From Agarilytica sp045430345 (GTDB lineage: Bacteria; Pseudomonadota; Gammaproteobacteria; Pseudomonadales; Cellvibrionaceae), in NCBI GenBank assembly GCA_045430345.1, contig JAILXT010000005.1, forward strand, positions 310,001 to 374,000: DNA of 64,000 bases, written 5' to 3'. This document shows, one piece after another, positions 26,382 to 40,100 of the stretch (its first letter is position 1; each line of letters begins with the position of its first letter). The position numbers and the translations under genes were made by a program. Below the pieces are notes generated by a model. That model made no database searches. It saw only the letters and a program-made list of their open reading frames with translations, and was not told where the DNA came from.

Positions 26382-28172
26382 TCAATATTGAGCGCGCTCA
26401 CAAATATAAACGTCACTTTTATGATGTTTGGCGTCACCGTAATTTAGACGCACCGCCATAATGGTTTTATCACGCCACCACTTAACATGTATTCCAACAG
26501 AACGATCTTCCGGCGCTTCGAGATCAGCGTTCGTAAACACCGACCATCTATTTAGTCCAACACGTTTATATCGACCACACAAAGAAGATACACTACCTAT
26601 CGCGTCATGAATTTCGTCATCGTTCGCTAACAAATTATTGTCGTAATGAAACCGCTTTCTATTGCATTCAGAAACAACAAGCGAAAATAGTCCATTATCC
26701 GTAAACATCATATGGCCTTTCACATCCCGCTGTTCTCCACCATTTTTGCGATGAACCGTGACACGCCAAGTTCCACTGATATCACTTCCATGCGCACAGG
26801 TACTTGATATGGTTTTCCATCGTAAGGAACAATACGCACTCGATTTACTTTGCACACCATGGGCCGTCGTTAGCGGTGCAGTATTAAGCACAATACCCTG
26901 CGCCGTAGGCTGCCAATAACGCGTCATACAATCGCCTTCAAGATTGGGGTCCGTACTTGCGCTTATATCATGAGAGATAACACCCGAAGAGATGCTATAG
27001 CGACCGGTGTATGAAAGGTAACTTAAAAATCGCTCCGCCTCTGAACGCTCGGAATGAGATGCATCACAAAGGTCTCGGGCAGCATTCCAAATATGTGCCG
27101 CCATATGCCCATCTGGCTGATAAATCAAATAACCTTGCGGTTCGAGCCCATAGGGAAACGTGGACACCTCCTCCGTGCCTGCCTCAAAACTACAGAGCTT
27201 GTATGCTTTGGGAAAAAATGTCTGTAAACCTTCCAGTGAATCGACATGTTGCTTTTTATCATGATCGACCGTGTACGAAAGCAATAGAGAAAATACTGAA
27301 CTTGGCGGATTCAAAAAATAGAGGTGCGTACCCTCTACCTCACGAAAATTAAAATCACCACTAGTATATTCTCGCCATGCTTCAATCGCTGTTGCATCCT
27401 TCACCAAGATATCGTTATTCGCTTGAAGCGCGAATATGGGGCACTCAAGTCGTTTATGACCGTTATCTACATTATCGATAGTTTCAAAACGGTAGCTTTT
27501 CACTAGCGCGATATCGCAGTGAAGTGCCGCATCCGTAACTGAAAGAATGCCCGTTGTTTTACTCAATATTATCTGGCTTTTTTCTAGAATACCCCTTGCC
27601 TTATCTTTGGGCATCGCATCATCAATATTATAAAACGGTGCAATGTATTTAAGCCGAGAGAAGCTTTTAGGTGGCGGTACAGATGAGGGGATAAAAACAC
27701 GAGGCGACAATTGATAGCGCGTCTGAAGCGCGACAAGGACCTCATACGCAACAATTGCCCCCATTGAGTGCCCATAAACCATAAAGGGGATATCGCAAAG
27801 CGACACAACCTTATCAACCAGATGGTCTATTAACGAGGACCATGAATTATGGTTGGAGGCGCCTATAAACCAGAGGTCTAGATCCGGGTTACCTTCTAAC
27901 CCACGTCGCCAAGAAAAAGACGCGGTTTCATTCCCAAAGCCAAAGGGTAAAAAAATGAATAATCGGCATGTCGCTTGTTTTGCGGGGTTGATATTTTCAA
28001 CCCGCCTATAGGCATACGCACCCTCCTCATCAGGCGCATGTTCATTAACCTTCGCCTTACCTGAATCAAGTGGAACACGGGCAATAAAACGCTCATAGCG
28101 GCTTTCCGCTTCCGCTTCCGACAACTCGCCATCGCGGACCTGCTCCAACAAGGATATTAATAGCTCATCCAT
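26382..28172 (-). CDS. Type II-like thioesterase fused to lipocalin-like domains, PKS release/editing
   Basis: A 596-residue protein. Residues 1-30 form a short helical segment (LLEQVRDGELSEAEAE) like those at PKS docking ends. Residues 68-300 are an alpha/beta thioesterase with GHSMG (Ser136), an Asp near 254 and His283 (EGTHLYF). Residues 323-455 look like a lipocalin-like domain (PF13924 type: PYGLEPQGYLIYQPDGHMAAH, YLSYTGRYSI). A second copy-like segment covers 466-595, starting GTWRVTV. The ATG overlaps the PKS stop by one base (TAATG), so it is translationally coupled to the PKS. It probably hydrolyses or cyclises the final ACP-bound chain, or edits stalled carriers. The lipocalin part may hold the hydrophobic chain. 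Confidence 0.8.
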   Translation of the reverse strand: MDELLISLLEQVRDGELSEAEAESRYERFIARVPLDSGKAKVNEHAPDEEGAYAYRRVENINPAKQATCRLFIFLPFGFGNETASFSWRRGLEGNPDLDLWFIGASNHNSWSSLIDHLVDKVVSLCDIPFMVYGHSMGAIVAYEVLVALQTRYQLSPRVFIPSSVPPPKSFSRLKYIAPFYNIDDAMPKDKARGILEKSQIILSKTTGILSVTDAALHCDIALVKSYRFETIDNVDNGHKRLECPIFALQANNDILVKDATAIEAWREYTSGDFNFREVEGTHLYFLNPPSSVFSLLLSYTVDHDKKQHVDSLEGLQTFFPKAYKLCSFEAGTEEVSTFPYGLEPQGYLIYQPDGHMAAHIWNAARDLCDASHSERSEAERFLSYLSYTGRYSISSGVISHDISASTDPNLEGDCMTRYWQPTAQGIVLNTAPLTTAHGVQSKSSAYCSLRWKTISSTCAHGSDISGTWRVTVHRKNGGEQRDVKGHMMFTDNGLFSLVVSECNRKRFHYDNNLLANDDEIHDAIGSVSSLCGRYKRVGLNRWSVFTNADLEAPEDRSVGIHVKWWRDKTIMAVRLNYGDAKHHKSDVYICERAQY

Positions 28173-31100
28173 TATACGGTTTCCCTATTGACAGCCGAGT
28201 CTCCATTCACGACATTGACTTCTTTCTCAGAGATGCCTCTAATTTTTTGGATGGCGTCTTTAAAATCAAATTTTCCATCCGCTAGATCCTGAGCGATACC
28301 GCTCACCTCGATCTGCTGATGATCCGGTGCTATCTCTACCTTCTGTACAGGTGCCATATTGGGACGATTGTTATAAAGGGCCGTAATCGCCGTTTTGTAT
28401 TCTTTTATAAAATATTCCGATAGCGCTTCTATCGAGCGATAGCGCATCAGTACCACACTATCAATATCCTTAAAGTCCGCTTTTAAGGTATTCACTACCT
28501 GTATCACCATCATTGAATCCATTCCATACTGATCCAATGCGCTTGTGCATTTAATTTTGGATGGTGGTGTTTGCAATACTTTTGCGGCAATCGATGTTAA
28601 GTAGCTAACACAAAAATCTTTTAACGAGTCTCGACTGAGTTCGCTTTGAGAGGATAGATCACTTGCGGCAACATGCTCTGTGCTAACCACTTCTGGCGCT
28701 AGCCAATATCGTTCACGTGCAAATACGTAGGTGGGTAAGGGGATGCGTTGACAACTGCCCGCGGGATAATAAGATAACCAATTAATATCGGCCCCGGCCA
28801 CCCATCGGTCTAAGCATTCCGCTAATCCTGAAGATTCTTCGTAGCGGTACGCTTCTCCATCAAACTCACGCCCCTCACCGATAAAGATACCCTTCTCCTG
28901 TGAACGATCCGATTTATGTGAATCCGAACCGGAGAGATACACCGCTAAACACGCTATGAGTTCCCTTAAACTACTCGCCTGTATCGCTAACCTGTGCGCC
29001 ATAGGCGAACGACCGGTTTGCAACGTAAATGCAATATCATTCAATAATGTTTGCTCACTAACTTCGGTCATATGTGATATGCGTTTATCCATTAGGAAGT
29101 CTTTTAGATTTGATGCAATGTTCCGCAAGCTGTTATCAGTTTTAGCCGACAACACAAACGCGTTTGAAAGTTCAGGAAATCTCAATGAACGACTTTCTTT
29201 GTTCGCGTTACTGATTCCCCCTTTCGCCAAGCCCGCATCAACCACATACTCCTCCAATATTGTATGCGCATTCGCGCCGCCAAAACCGAAACTACTCACA
29301 CCAGCTCGGCGCGGTAACAATTCCCCCTGTGCATTTTTGATATGCGCCCACTCTCCTGTGCGCGCGACTACCTTAAAAGGAGAGCCATCCAATTGGATGT
29401 GAGGATTTAATTCGTTAAAGTTCCCCTGTGCGCATTGCGTTTTATGTTGAAGCGATAAAACCGTTTTAATAACACCGGCAATGCCCGCCGCGGCTTCTAA
29501 ATGCCCCAGGTTCCCTTTTACCGAAGAGATGCCACAATAGCCCGCCTCTTTTACCGCCTCCCCTTGCTTGAAGGCTTTCTTTAAACCGTTCACTTCGACC
29601 GGATCACCAAGGGGCGTTCCGGTCCCGTGCATCTCAATAAAACTCAAGGTCGTCACATCCACCTTCGCTTTATCACAGGCATCGAGTATTAGATCTGCCT
29701 GGGCGTTGGGGTTCGGCACCGTTAAGCTACTGACTCTTCCACCATGATTCACTGCCGTACCACGCACTACGGCATGCACGGTGTCATTATCTTGGATTGC
29801 CCGCGCAAGCTTTTTCAATACGAGAACACCGACGCCTTCACCTCTCACATAACCATTCGCGTTTTTATCTAAAGGGCTTATGATTCCTGTGGGACTTAAC
29901 ATTCCCGCCTTACTAAAGGCTACATATAATGTCGGCGTAATGAGCGCATTAACCCCTCCCACTATTGCCGCGTCGCATTGCCCATCTTCTAAGGCCTTAA
30001 CCGCCATATCGAGCGCGACTAAAGAACTCGAACATGCCGTATCAACCGGGATACTCGGTCCTTTAAAATCCAGCAAGTAAGACACACGGTTTGCGGTAAT
30101 ACTGTGTACGCCGCCCGTAGAGGAATACGCTTCCACATCACGCTTGGCCAATAATTCAAAATAATCATTGGTAGAAGCACCGAGAAACAGCCCCACCTTA
30201 TGAGACTCGGACAAACTTAACGGGGCATAACCCGCGTGTTCAATTGCCTTCCAGACGGATTGCAAAACGATTCTTTGCTGAGGGTCCATTAGGGCCGCTT
30301 CACGGGGTGATATATTGAAAAATGCTGGATCGAATTTATCCAGATCCTCTACGAACCCACCCCATTTAATATTCGTTTTGTTTACCTCTTGGGCGGGGTC
30401 TCCGTATATGGATTCCCAATCCCAACGATCTTTAGGTATTTCCGAGATCATGGATTTTCCATTCGCTAACACATCCCAAAAAGATTCTAGATCCGACGCA
30501 CCAGGAAATAAGCAATCCATGCCAACAATGGCATATTTACCTTCGTAATCTTGTGTGACTTTATTATTTGATGCTTTCAATTGATTTTCGCTGCCGTAAC
30601 GGGTGCCTTGCAAACCGTTTCTAAATGAGGGTTTCGGAAAAGAGGCGTTTACATTCGTCGCCACACCGGCATTATTTTTACTCGTGGATACTGAGGGCAT
30701 AGGTATTGAAGGCGTAGACACAGGCCCTGCTTGAGCGGCACTAAAGAATGCGTGTATCGCTTCAGCGTAATCGCTGAGCATGTAACCTACCAATGCGTCC
30801 AAGCTGGAATGTTCAAAAAATGTCGCCGGGCTCAATCGTACCCCGTACTTTTTGTTTATTTGTCCGGCCAGGGACGTAAGGAAAACGGATTCCAATCCCA
30901 GTGCTATAAAATTATCGCTGGGACGTATACGCTGTGGATCAAACTTACCTTTTTTTGCGATGATATCGCGCACATCTTCATACAACTTAGTTTCAATATC
31001 GGCATCTTTAATGGGTACATGCTGATTCTCAACCGAATCAACAGATTTTTTACTGTATGTACTTTCATAATTCACCCCTGGTCCAACTATTTTTTGTTCG

Positions 31101-34100
31101 TTAAGTTTATGATCTTTCCTCTGTAAATTTTCCTGTACGACAATAATTTGTGACCGCCCCAAGAAAAGTGATTGTTCGAAACATTTCAGGCCAACCTTCT
31201 GTTCTATCGCCCTACCAAAGCGCGCATCAAGCCCGTCCTCAATATCGACATCATCAGAAGACGTACCCATACCGCCATCACGCCATAGGGGCCAATTAAT
31301 ACCAAGGGACAACCCCGGTGCACCCTCACATTCTGAGCGATATCCCATGTATGCATCTAGAAACCCGTTTGCAGCGCCGTAATCACACTGCGCGATGTTT
31401 CCAAAAACAGCGGTCAAGGACGAAAACCCCATAAAGAAATCCAAGGGCTCCTTTCTCGTTACAAGGTCCAGGTTCACTGTACCGGCTATTTTCGGCAGGA
31501 GAACCGCGTTAAATGACGGGGTATTTTTTCGACATAGGAAGTTATCCTCAATTTTCCCAGCAGCGTGAATAACACCATCGAGATGACCGCTCTTAACGCG
31601 GATATCTTCCATCGTGAGCGTTAAGGCTTTTATATCGGAAATATCCACCGGGAAATAAAATGCTTTTCCTCCCGATGCCTTCAACTGCGATAAGTGAGAT
31701 TCAATCCCCTCATTTAATTCAGAGCGACCAAGTAAAATTAACGTCGCTGAATATTTATCAGATAAATAGCGGCTAAGGCGCTTCCCTATCCCCCCCATTC
31801 CGCCACTGATTAAATAGCACCCTTTATGGCGAATACCAGAAAGCGCTTCAACATTATCCAGCCCTTGGACTCCAGGCGCCAAAGAAGCCATTCGTTTTAT
31901 ATATCGCACAGGTGTTTTTGCTAGCGCCTGATAACACACCCATTGACTACGCTCTTCCAATGCTTGGTCAAAGCTGTTCACCACATCCGCTAACTCACGA
32001 TTAAGTAGCGCATTGTCTTTTAGCAAGACATGCTTGGGGATAGCAATCAAACGGCTAGCCAATTTCGGATATTCCGCACTCAAGCTTTTTATATAGCCGG
32101 CTATTGCACCCGCGATAATATGTTCAGAGGTATACTCGTAGACTTTGTTATTTTCGCCAGAAGTCATCACAAATATTTGAGACTGCGCATAACTTGCCAG
32201 GGCGAACTTGCGGTTTAGATTAAAGACGATCTCCAATAGTACGGTAGACTCATCTGCAGCACCCCGCTCTTCGTCCTGCTCTACAACCTCGTGAGCACTT
32301 TCCCATAAGAAAATAAATTGATCGACCTTTTGATCGGTTGGGGTCAACAGATCAATCACGGACTCAAAGGCATCCGTAGGTCTGAGGATGACTCTATTTC
32401 GTTGCGCAACGACAGGTTTATCACACACTAAAATCGTCTCACACAGCTCGTAATCTTCATCGTCGTTTATGGACGATAAAAAATTATCAACCAGGTCTTC
32501 ACAATTCGATACGATAAGCGCGCGATTATTTTTCCGCTTTGTCTTTAAGGTATCTTGAGTGGCTAATTGATTTGATGCATGTTGCTCGAGCGCCGTCCCC
32601 AGCGATGACGTCACCCAATCAAACGAAGAGTAAGTAATACGCGATTGCGAGTCGTCTTCGGTCTGTTCATATTGGCTTCGAATACTGCCCGACGCCATGT
32701 TGGTTTCTTTAAACGCGATATTCTTTACATGCAATAAGATCCGACCTTCCGCGTCACACACGCTCACGTCGAATGCGCGAACGGTCGCGCTGCTATCCAC
32801 CATACTGCGGTGGTCACTCGGGCTTACGACCGAATATACGTCATCGGGTAAATCATCAAAGAACGTCACCTCCTCTATGCTCAGCGGCAGATATAAGGTG
32901 TGCGCCAGCGCATGTTGTGTTTCCAGTACTGACAGCGCCACTTGAAGCGCGCTATCCAATAAACTGGGGTGTACGCTGTAACGTGATCTGTTATCAGAGG
33001 CGGTGCTTTGCGGTAAGCTTATTTTTCCAATCGCTTGATATTGGTTCCATTTAAGCCATTCAAGCCCCTGGAACCCCGCGCGTAAATTCAATCCTTTATC
33101 ATGGAGAACACGGTATATCGCTGGCGCATCGAGGTTATTAGCCATGGTTTTTATCACGGCCCCAATTTCCACGCGATCTTGGGTGTCCCGACTGTGGGGC
33201 TCCGCATACACCACCGTGCCTGCGCAGTGAACCATGGCACCGTCTTCGCCAGATACTTGTGCGCTGATCGATACCGTGTCGTGATCGGGTGTTAGCACTA
33301 TCTCGATATTTTCAGCGCTATCTTCTACCGCGCTATTCCCGACGACAATAGGTTTCGTCCACGTTAAATCATTAAGACGATACACACTCGCCGTCTCATC
33401 ACTTAACGCCGCTGCGGCCCTAAACATTTCAATATATGCAACCGCCGGAAGTATACGATCCGCACCAACGCGGTGATCGTCTAAGAAGAATTCCCGCCCA
33501 TCGAAGCGAGAAAGAAACTGTTGCTGACGCAATGTCGAGGTGTTTTTGTGAATAAGTGGATGTAGCTTACGTTCACCCAGCGCTGGATGCTTATCTGCAT
33601 CTGATCCTTCTGGCAACCAGTAACGTAACTTCTCAAAGGGATAGGTGGGTAAACTCATTTTTTGCGGCTGCTGGTCCGCGTAGTAACTGCGCCAATCGAT
33701 CGTAAAACCCGAAACCCATAGCTGTGCAATCTTCTTAATTTTTGATTTCGCAACCCACGCATCAATCGCGATACTGATATCGTCATCACCACTAAAGAGC
33801 GAAAGCGCACTCTTTGATTCCGAATGCCCTGCGTATACCCCATCCATCTTATTCTTATCGTCGATAAATCCCGATAATTTTAGACACAAGTCTTCAACCG
33901 AATCTGTGATGATAGCCAAACGGGAGGACATCGCTTGTCGTCCCACCTGTAAAGTAAATACCAAAGATTCAAACGAAGTAGATGCGCCAGACTTAAGGCT
34001 TTCCTCAAGGAACGATTTTAGATTAGCGGCTGACTCATTGAGTCGGTCATCATTTTTTGCCGAGAGCACGATAATGGCAGGCGCGGCGGCACAGCCCACG

Positions 34101-37100
34101 TCACCAGCTGTACGATAATCAGCTCCTTGATCCGAATGGGTTCCACCCTCGTATTGCGCCAATATAATATGCGCATTGGCGCCGCCCGCGCCAAAAGAAC
34201 TGATACCCGCACGACGACGTTGATCTACATCGCTTTTTTCCCAGTCTCCAATCGATCGCTGAACATGAAAGGGCGAATCTGCAAAATCAATATTTTTATT
34301 CAAATCATCCGCATGTATAGAGGGCACAAGCGTATTGTGCTTCATTTGCAGGACGGTTTTGGTAATGGCAGCAATACCCGCGGCCGCTTCTAGATGGCCA
34401 ATATTTGATTTGACTGAACCAATTGCGCAAAATTGCTTATCCTTCGTTTTGGTTTGGAAGGCTTTTTTCAATCCGGTAATTTCAATGGGGTCCCCTAGCG
34501 GGGTGCCTGTGCCATGGGCCTCGACGTAACTAATACTGCGTGGGTCGATATCTGATCTTTCTAACGTTTTTTGGATTAATGCCGCTTGAGCATTAGGATT
34601 GGGGACGGAGTATCCGTGTGTTTTACCCCCATGATTAACTGCTGAACCGTTTATCACCGCATAAATCTGATCGTTATCTTTTATTGCATCCTCTAAAGGT
34701 TTTAACAAAATGGAACCGACGCCCTCCCCTGGGACATAACCATCACCACCATCGCCAAAGCTTCGGCAACGGCCATCCGTCGAGAGAAATCTATTTTGTG
34801 ATAGAAATAAATATTTACTTGAATGCAGCGAAAGATTAACACCACCGGCGATCGCCACTTTACAATCCCCTGAGCGTATACTTTGACAGGCCATATGCAC
34901 GGCTGTGAGCGATGCAGAACAAGCCGTATCAATCGCGAGGCTAGGGCCAGACAAATTCAAATAGTAGGAAATACGATTCGCAATACTGTAAAGTAATCCA
35001 CTTGGCGCGACAGCGTTACCCCGTAGGGTCTCTTCCGTACCAATGGATTGATAGGGCTGCCACAACGCACCCACAAAAACGCCCACCTCACGGTCGGACA
35101 TGTCTCTTAAGCTTTCCGGCGTATACCCCGCGTCTTCCAACGCACTCCATGTGACTTCTAAAAATATACGTTCCTGAGGGTCAATAAGCTCGGCTTCGCG
35201 AGGCGATATATTAAAGAACGCCGCATCAAATTTATCCACATCATCGATAAAACCACCCAACTTACTATAGATTTTATCCCGCTCTGGATTCGCATCGAAA
35301 ACCAAGTCGCCATCGAAGTGGCCTTGCGGCACCTCTTTGATGCAATCACGCCCCTCTTTTAATAATTTCCAAAACTGATCAAGATTACTCGCCTCGGGAT
35401 AACGCCCTGCGACCCCGATGATAGCGATATCTTGTGATGTTGCTTGGGGTTTATCGGTTCCTGGTTTGTGTAAAGAGTGTTGCTCCTCAGGTGGTTTCGA
35501 TTGAGGCGTCAGCGAATCATGGGCTAAATTTTTTGGTGAGACATTCTGTGGTTCATTTTCAGTCTCGGCCTTAACGTCGATCCCAGCCAGCCCTAAAGAT
35601 GCCAATAACACATCACGATGGTTGTCGATGAAATATTCGCTTAACTCGTCGATATTCCCATATTCAAAGAAGAGCGTCTTCGATAATGGACCAAACTGAG
35701 TTTCAAAGCGCTTGTTTAGCTCAACGATCATCACCGAATTTATGCCATAGGACTCAAAGCTTTCATCGACATCAATATCCTCAACAGACAACCCTAATGG
35801 CTCGGACAAAAGTTCTTTAAGCATGGAATGAACATTTTCAACAATGTTACCTTGTTGGCTTTCTTGCGCCGTCAACAGATCCCTTTCCACGATAGAGGTT
35901 GACCCAACAATATCGTCTGTTTGCGCGTCCCGAATAGACACGCGACCAACACTCTGACTATCCGTCGATACATCTAAAATATCAATCAAGCGATCTTGAT
36001 GATCCGCCACAAAATATTCCGCAAGCTCCGCGACATTTGCATACTCAAAAAACAGCGTTTTAGATAGCGGTCCAAATGTATTCTCGAATAGTTTATTGAG
36101 CTCAACGATCATGACGGAATTAATGCCGTAGGTATCAAATTCTTGGTCGCTCTCTATCTCATCTTCAGACAATCCCACCGGACCAGATAGCAACCCTTTT
36201 ATATATGATTCCGTCAGTCTCGTCAGTTCTGAAGGGTCTACCAAAGGTTTGTTTCCTCCAGGTAAAATAGATGGATCCGTATTCTGCATAACATCCCCCC
36301 CCTCATTAATAGCAGGTTGTTGCGCGCTTTCTTTTAATGCGCGTATCGAAAACCCCGATAATTGAGCAAGCACTTCGCCATTATCGGCACAGATAGATAG
36401 GTCAAACTTCTTGAGCTGTTTATTTTTTGGATTCCGTTCACTTGCTTTGGAAACGACAATACATCGCGGCCCTATTGGCCCGTATAGCGCGATCTCATCA
36501 ATACTGATCGGGATGTACTGACGGCTAGTATTTTCTTTGTCATAACGGTTGCTAATCAATGCCGTTTGGAATACCCCTGTTAGCATTGTGGGGTGTAATA
36601 CATAATCTCCATGGGTATCACTAATATCTGTTGGCATATGAAGCCTCGCCATCGCCTCACCTTTCCCCAATAGAATTTCGGACATCGGCATAAATGTCGG
36701 GCCAACATGAAGCCCTTCGGCAATAATTTGTGGGTAAACCGTATCGGGTGTTTGCCTTGAAAGGCAACGCTGACGTAACCCCTCCAAATCTATTGATTGA
36801 GGCCTACCGTTTTTAAACCCCTTCCCTGACGCGAGGTAAAACTGTCCCATCGCATGTAACTTTTTCGTTTCCGTATTTGGGTAGTCTCCGTAACTAACCA
36901 CTTCATATTCATAGACGTCTTCTTTTTTGGCAATATGAACATACGCATCAAAATCTGATTTTGGGGAAGACAGCTGACTTACCCAATAATTATTCACAAG
37001 TCCTTTGACCGCGCCATCACCAAACAGTTGATCACCGCACTGGCGGGCCATTTCGATATAGCATGCACCGGGCATATTGTATTGATCTTCCACCACATGA

Positions 37101-40100
37101 TCTTTTAAATAAAATTCATCTACGTTAAAACGACGCTTGAATGTCATTTTCTGAGGCGTAGAAATACTTGGGTCAATAAGACTTCTGTTATGTAAAGGTA
37201 TCGACGGGCTCTCTTCTTTAACGTAGGAATCCTCAGCAACTATTTTTTTAGCGGTAAAACGTTCTCCCGCGATTAAGGCTAGGTGCTCTATAAATTTATC
37301 GATGGTATTCACTTCAAAAAATACGATGGGCTTTATATCCAACCCAAAATAAGCATTGATGTCCTTGGCGATACTAATCATCACCATGGAATCCACGCCA
37401 AACTCACTGAAGTTCGCGCTGGTATCAATATTCGCTTGCGCGATATCAAAATATTTGGCAAACAAAGCCAGTACGGTTTCTTTCCCATCCGCAGGCGTCT
37501 TTACATCATCTTTGCTGGTTTCTGATGTCATTCTGTTCGCTCCATTCGTGGGTACTGCAGTATCAGCGGAAGTGCTAAGTGCGGCACCGGGTTGTTTAAC
37601 ACCAACCGCACGATCCTTCGTTACATTAATCGTCTTCGGCATGGCGGCCACCATGCCCAAGCAGGATGAAATTTTTTCTTTATCACCGTCGATGACAAAT
37701 ACCTGATCTAATTTTTGGGAGTAGGAAAACGTTTTAGCGAACTTCAAGGTGCTCTCTAATACTTCTATTCCTAAGGGCGTCTCTAGCGGCTTCATGCCAA
37801 ATACCTTAAGAAGGTGTTCTTCCTCTTCCTGGGTTACCCCCATACCACCATCAGCCCATAGTGGCCAATTTATTGCGACGGACACGCCTCTACGCAACCC
37901 TTCGTTAACGAGTTGATTGCGGTACGCAGAAAAGTAATCAAGATAACTATTGGCTGCGGCGTAGTCAGACTGCCCTTGATTGGGCATAAGTGCCGCTATA
38001 GAGGAGAACATCATAAAAAAATCGAGATCATCGTTTTTGGTAAGCACATCCAAATGTCGGGCACCGGATGTTTTTGTCTCTATCACTTTTTGAAATGATT
38101 TATACGATTTACGAATGATATAAGCGTCTTCAATTACCCCTGCCGCGTGTATTACGCCATGTATCACCGGATATTGTTCACGTATTTTTTCCATGGCATT
38201 GGACATTGAGGTGGCATCAGATATATCTGCGGAAAAGTAGTCGCTCTGCCCCCCAAAATTTTCAATGGTGTCACAAATACTGTTTATTTTTTGATTGCGA
38301 CTAGAACGTCCCAAAAGAATAATATTGGCCTGATAGGTCTTCGCGAGATAGGTAGAGAAAATCACGCCCAAGCCACCCGCACCACCACTGAAAATATACG
38401 TCCCGCCTTTACGGAAGACGCTGGCTTCACTGCGGGGCAATCTCATGCTTTCGTCGAAACCAATTACCTGGCGAATCTCGCGGATACCTCCGATGAATCG
38501 TATTTCGTGGAGCTTTGCGTTGGCATCATGTAACAACTCCGCCATCGCAATAGGCGTCACCCCGTCCTTTCCATTCCCCGTCTCTTCTCCATGACCAGAC
38601 AATCCCAGTGTGAGAATATTAATATTGGGGTTTTCATAGATGAGTGTTCTTGCAAAACCGGCGACCATGGCATGGCTGGGCCGTTGTTCGGAATCGTTTT
38701 CCGAATAGCAGTACACCATTTTAATTTTTTTATACGCCCGTTTTTTCATTAACGCTTGGCTAAGCGACAAAATAGCGTATATACCTAAACCTTTAACCTC
38801 CGCTTCTGTATCGTTATTGATATTTTTATTATTATTTCGACGACCATCACTGTCCATATTCCACATATGCAACACATGCGAAATTGTTATTTTTTGTGAT
38901 TTAATATGCATCACAAGGCGACTAAAATCATCGTTGTTATTTGGAGATATGGCCAAGTTAAATGCATCATGGATGTGATACTTGGCCCCTGTTGATACCA
39001 CAAAAACCGGCACTTCTGTATCCAGGCTTCGCTTCACTTCATCGCGAATATTCTCACGGTTGGATAGCACCAGTATGGCGGTGGGTGTCGGTATTACTGG
39101 TTTTATCCCGGCACGACCTAAAGGCATCGGCACAAATATAGAGCGGTAATATAGTGCTTGGATTTCAGCGCTGGCGACATCAAAAGAGGGGGCAGGGGAA
39201 AAAGATACGGTCGCAGGCTTTTTGAACGCCCCACGCATATCTTTTCCTTTGATCGCAGCTCCAATCGCGCGCTTTTGCAAACCATAGAATTTAATTACGA
39301 CCTTACCTGATTCATCCATGAGCACAGCGTCATAACGTAAGTCATTCATTGCGAGTGGCGCTAACCGTGCAGAGCCGTCCCCAGAGGGCTGTATACTTGA
39401 GGCGGTCGCATACACCCATTGCGTTGTAACGACCTCCCCTAGAATCTCAATGCGCTCAAGGCTAAAAGGCACATACTGATAATCTGTGTGAGCCTGGCCT
39501 AATATCGTTAATGATACGATTGACTGAAACACCCCATCCATCATCGTGGGGTGAAGGATAAAATCAGAAAATTCGCCACGTGTAATTTCCGGCGCGATAA
39601 GCTTGGTCAATACCGCCGAATCAGACACTCGACACGACGCTATCGGTCTAAAACTTTCCCCGTAAGATAGGCCGAATTCTTGAAATGTTTTATAAAGTGC
39701 TGGTTTATCGACGACGGTGAAGTTTCCTCCACCTTCAATCTCTTGTTCAATTGATTCTAACGACAACCTGTTTTTTGTTAAAAAACCCGTCGAGTTATCA
39801 TCAGGATAAATGTCTTTTTCTCCGCCGACGATCAGTATTCCTTTGCCATGGGTATCGCCGCCAATACGGACTTCATATTGTATTTCGTTCGATAAAGATC
39901 CATCCTCTTTTAATTGTTTATTTAACCGTATGCCTATCACCATCGCTTTATCACTAACAGCGACCGGTTTTAGCCAATATACATCACGGATACTTATCAC
40001 GCGTTCATTCAAGCCCCCAAGCTCTGTCACGGCACGTGCTAGTTCAAGATACACAACGCCCGGTAAAAACTTTGTTCCCTGTACAACGTGGTCCCTTAAG

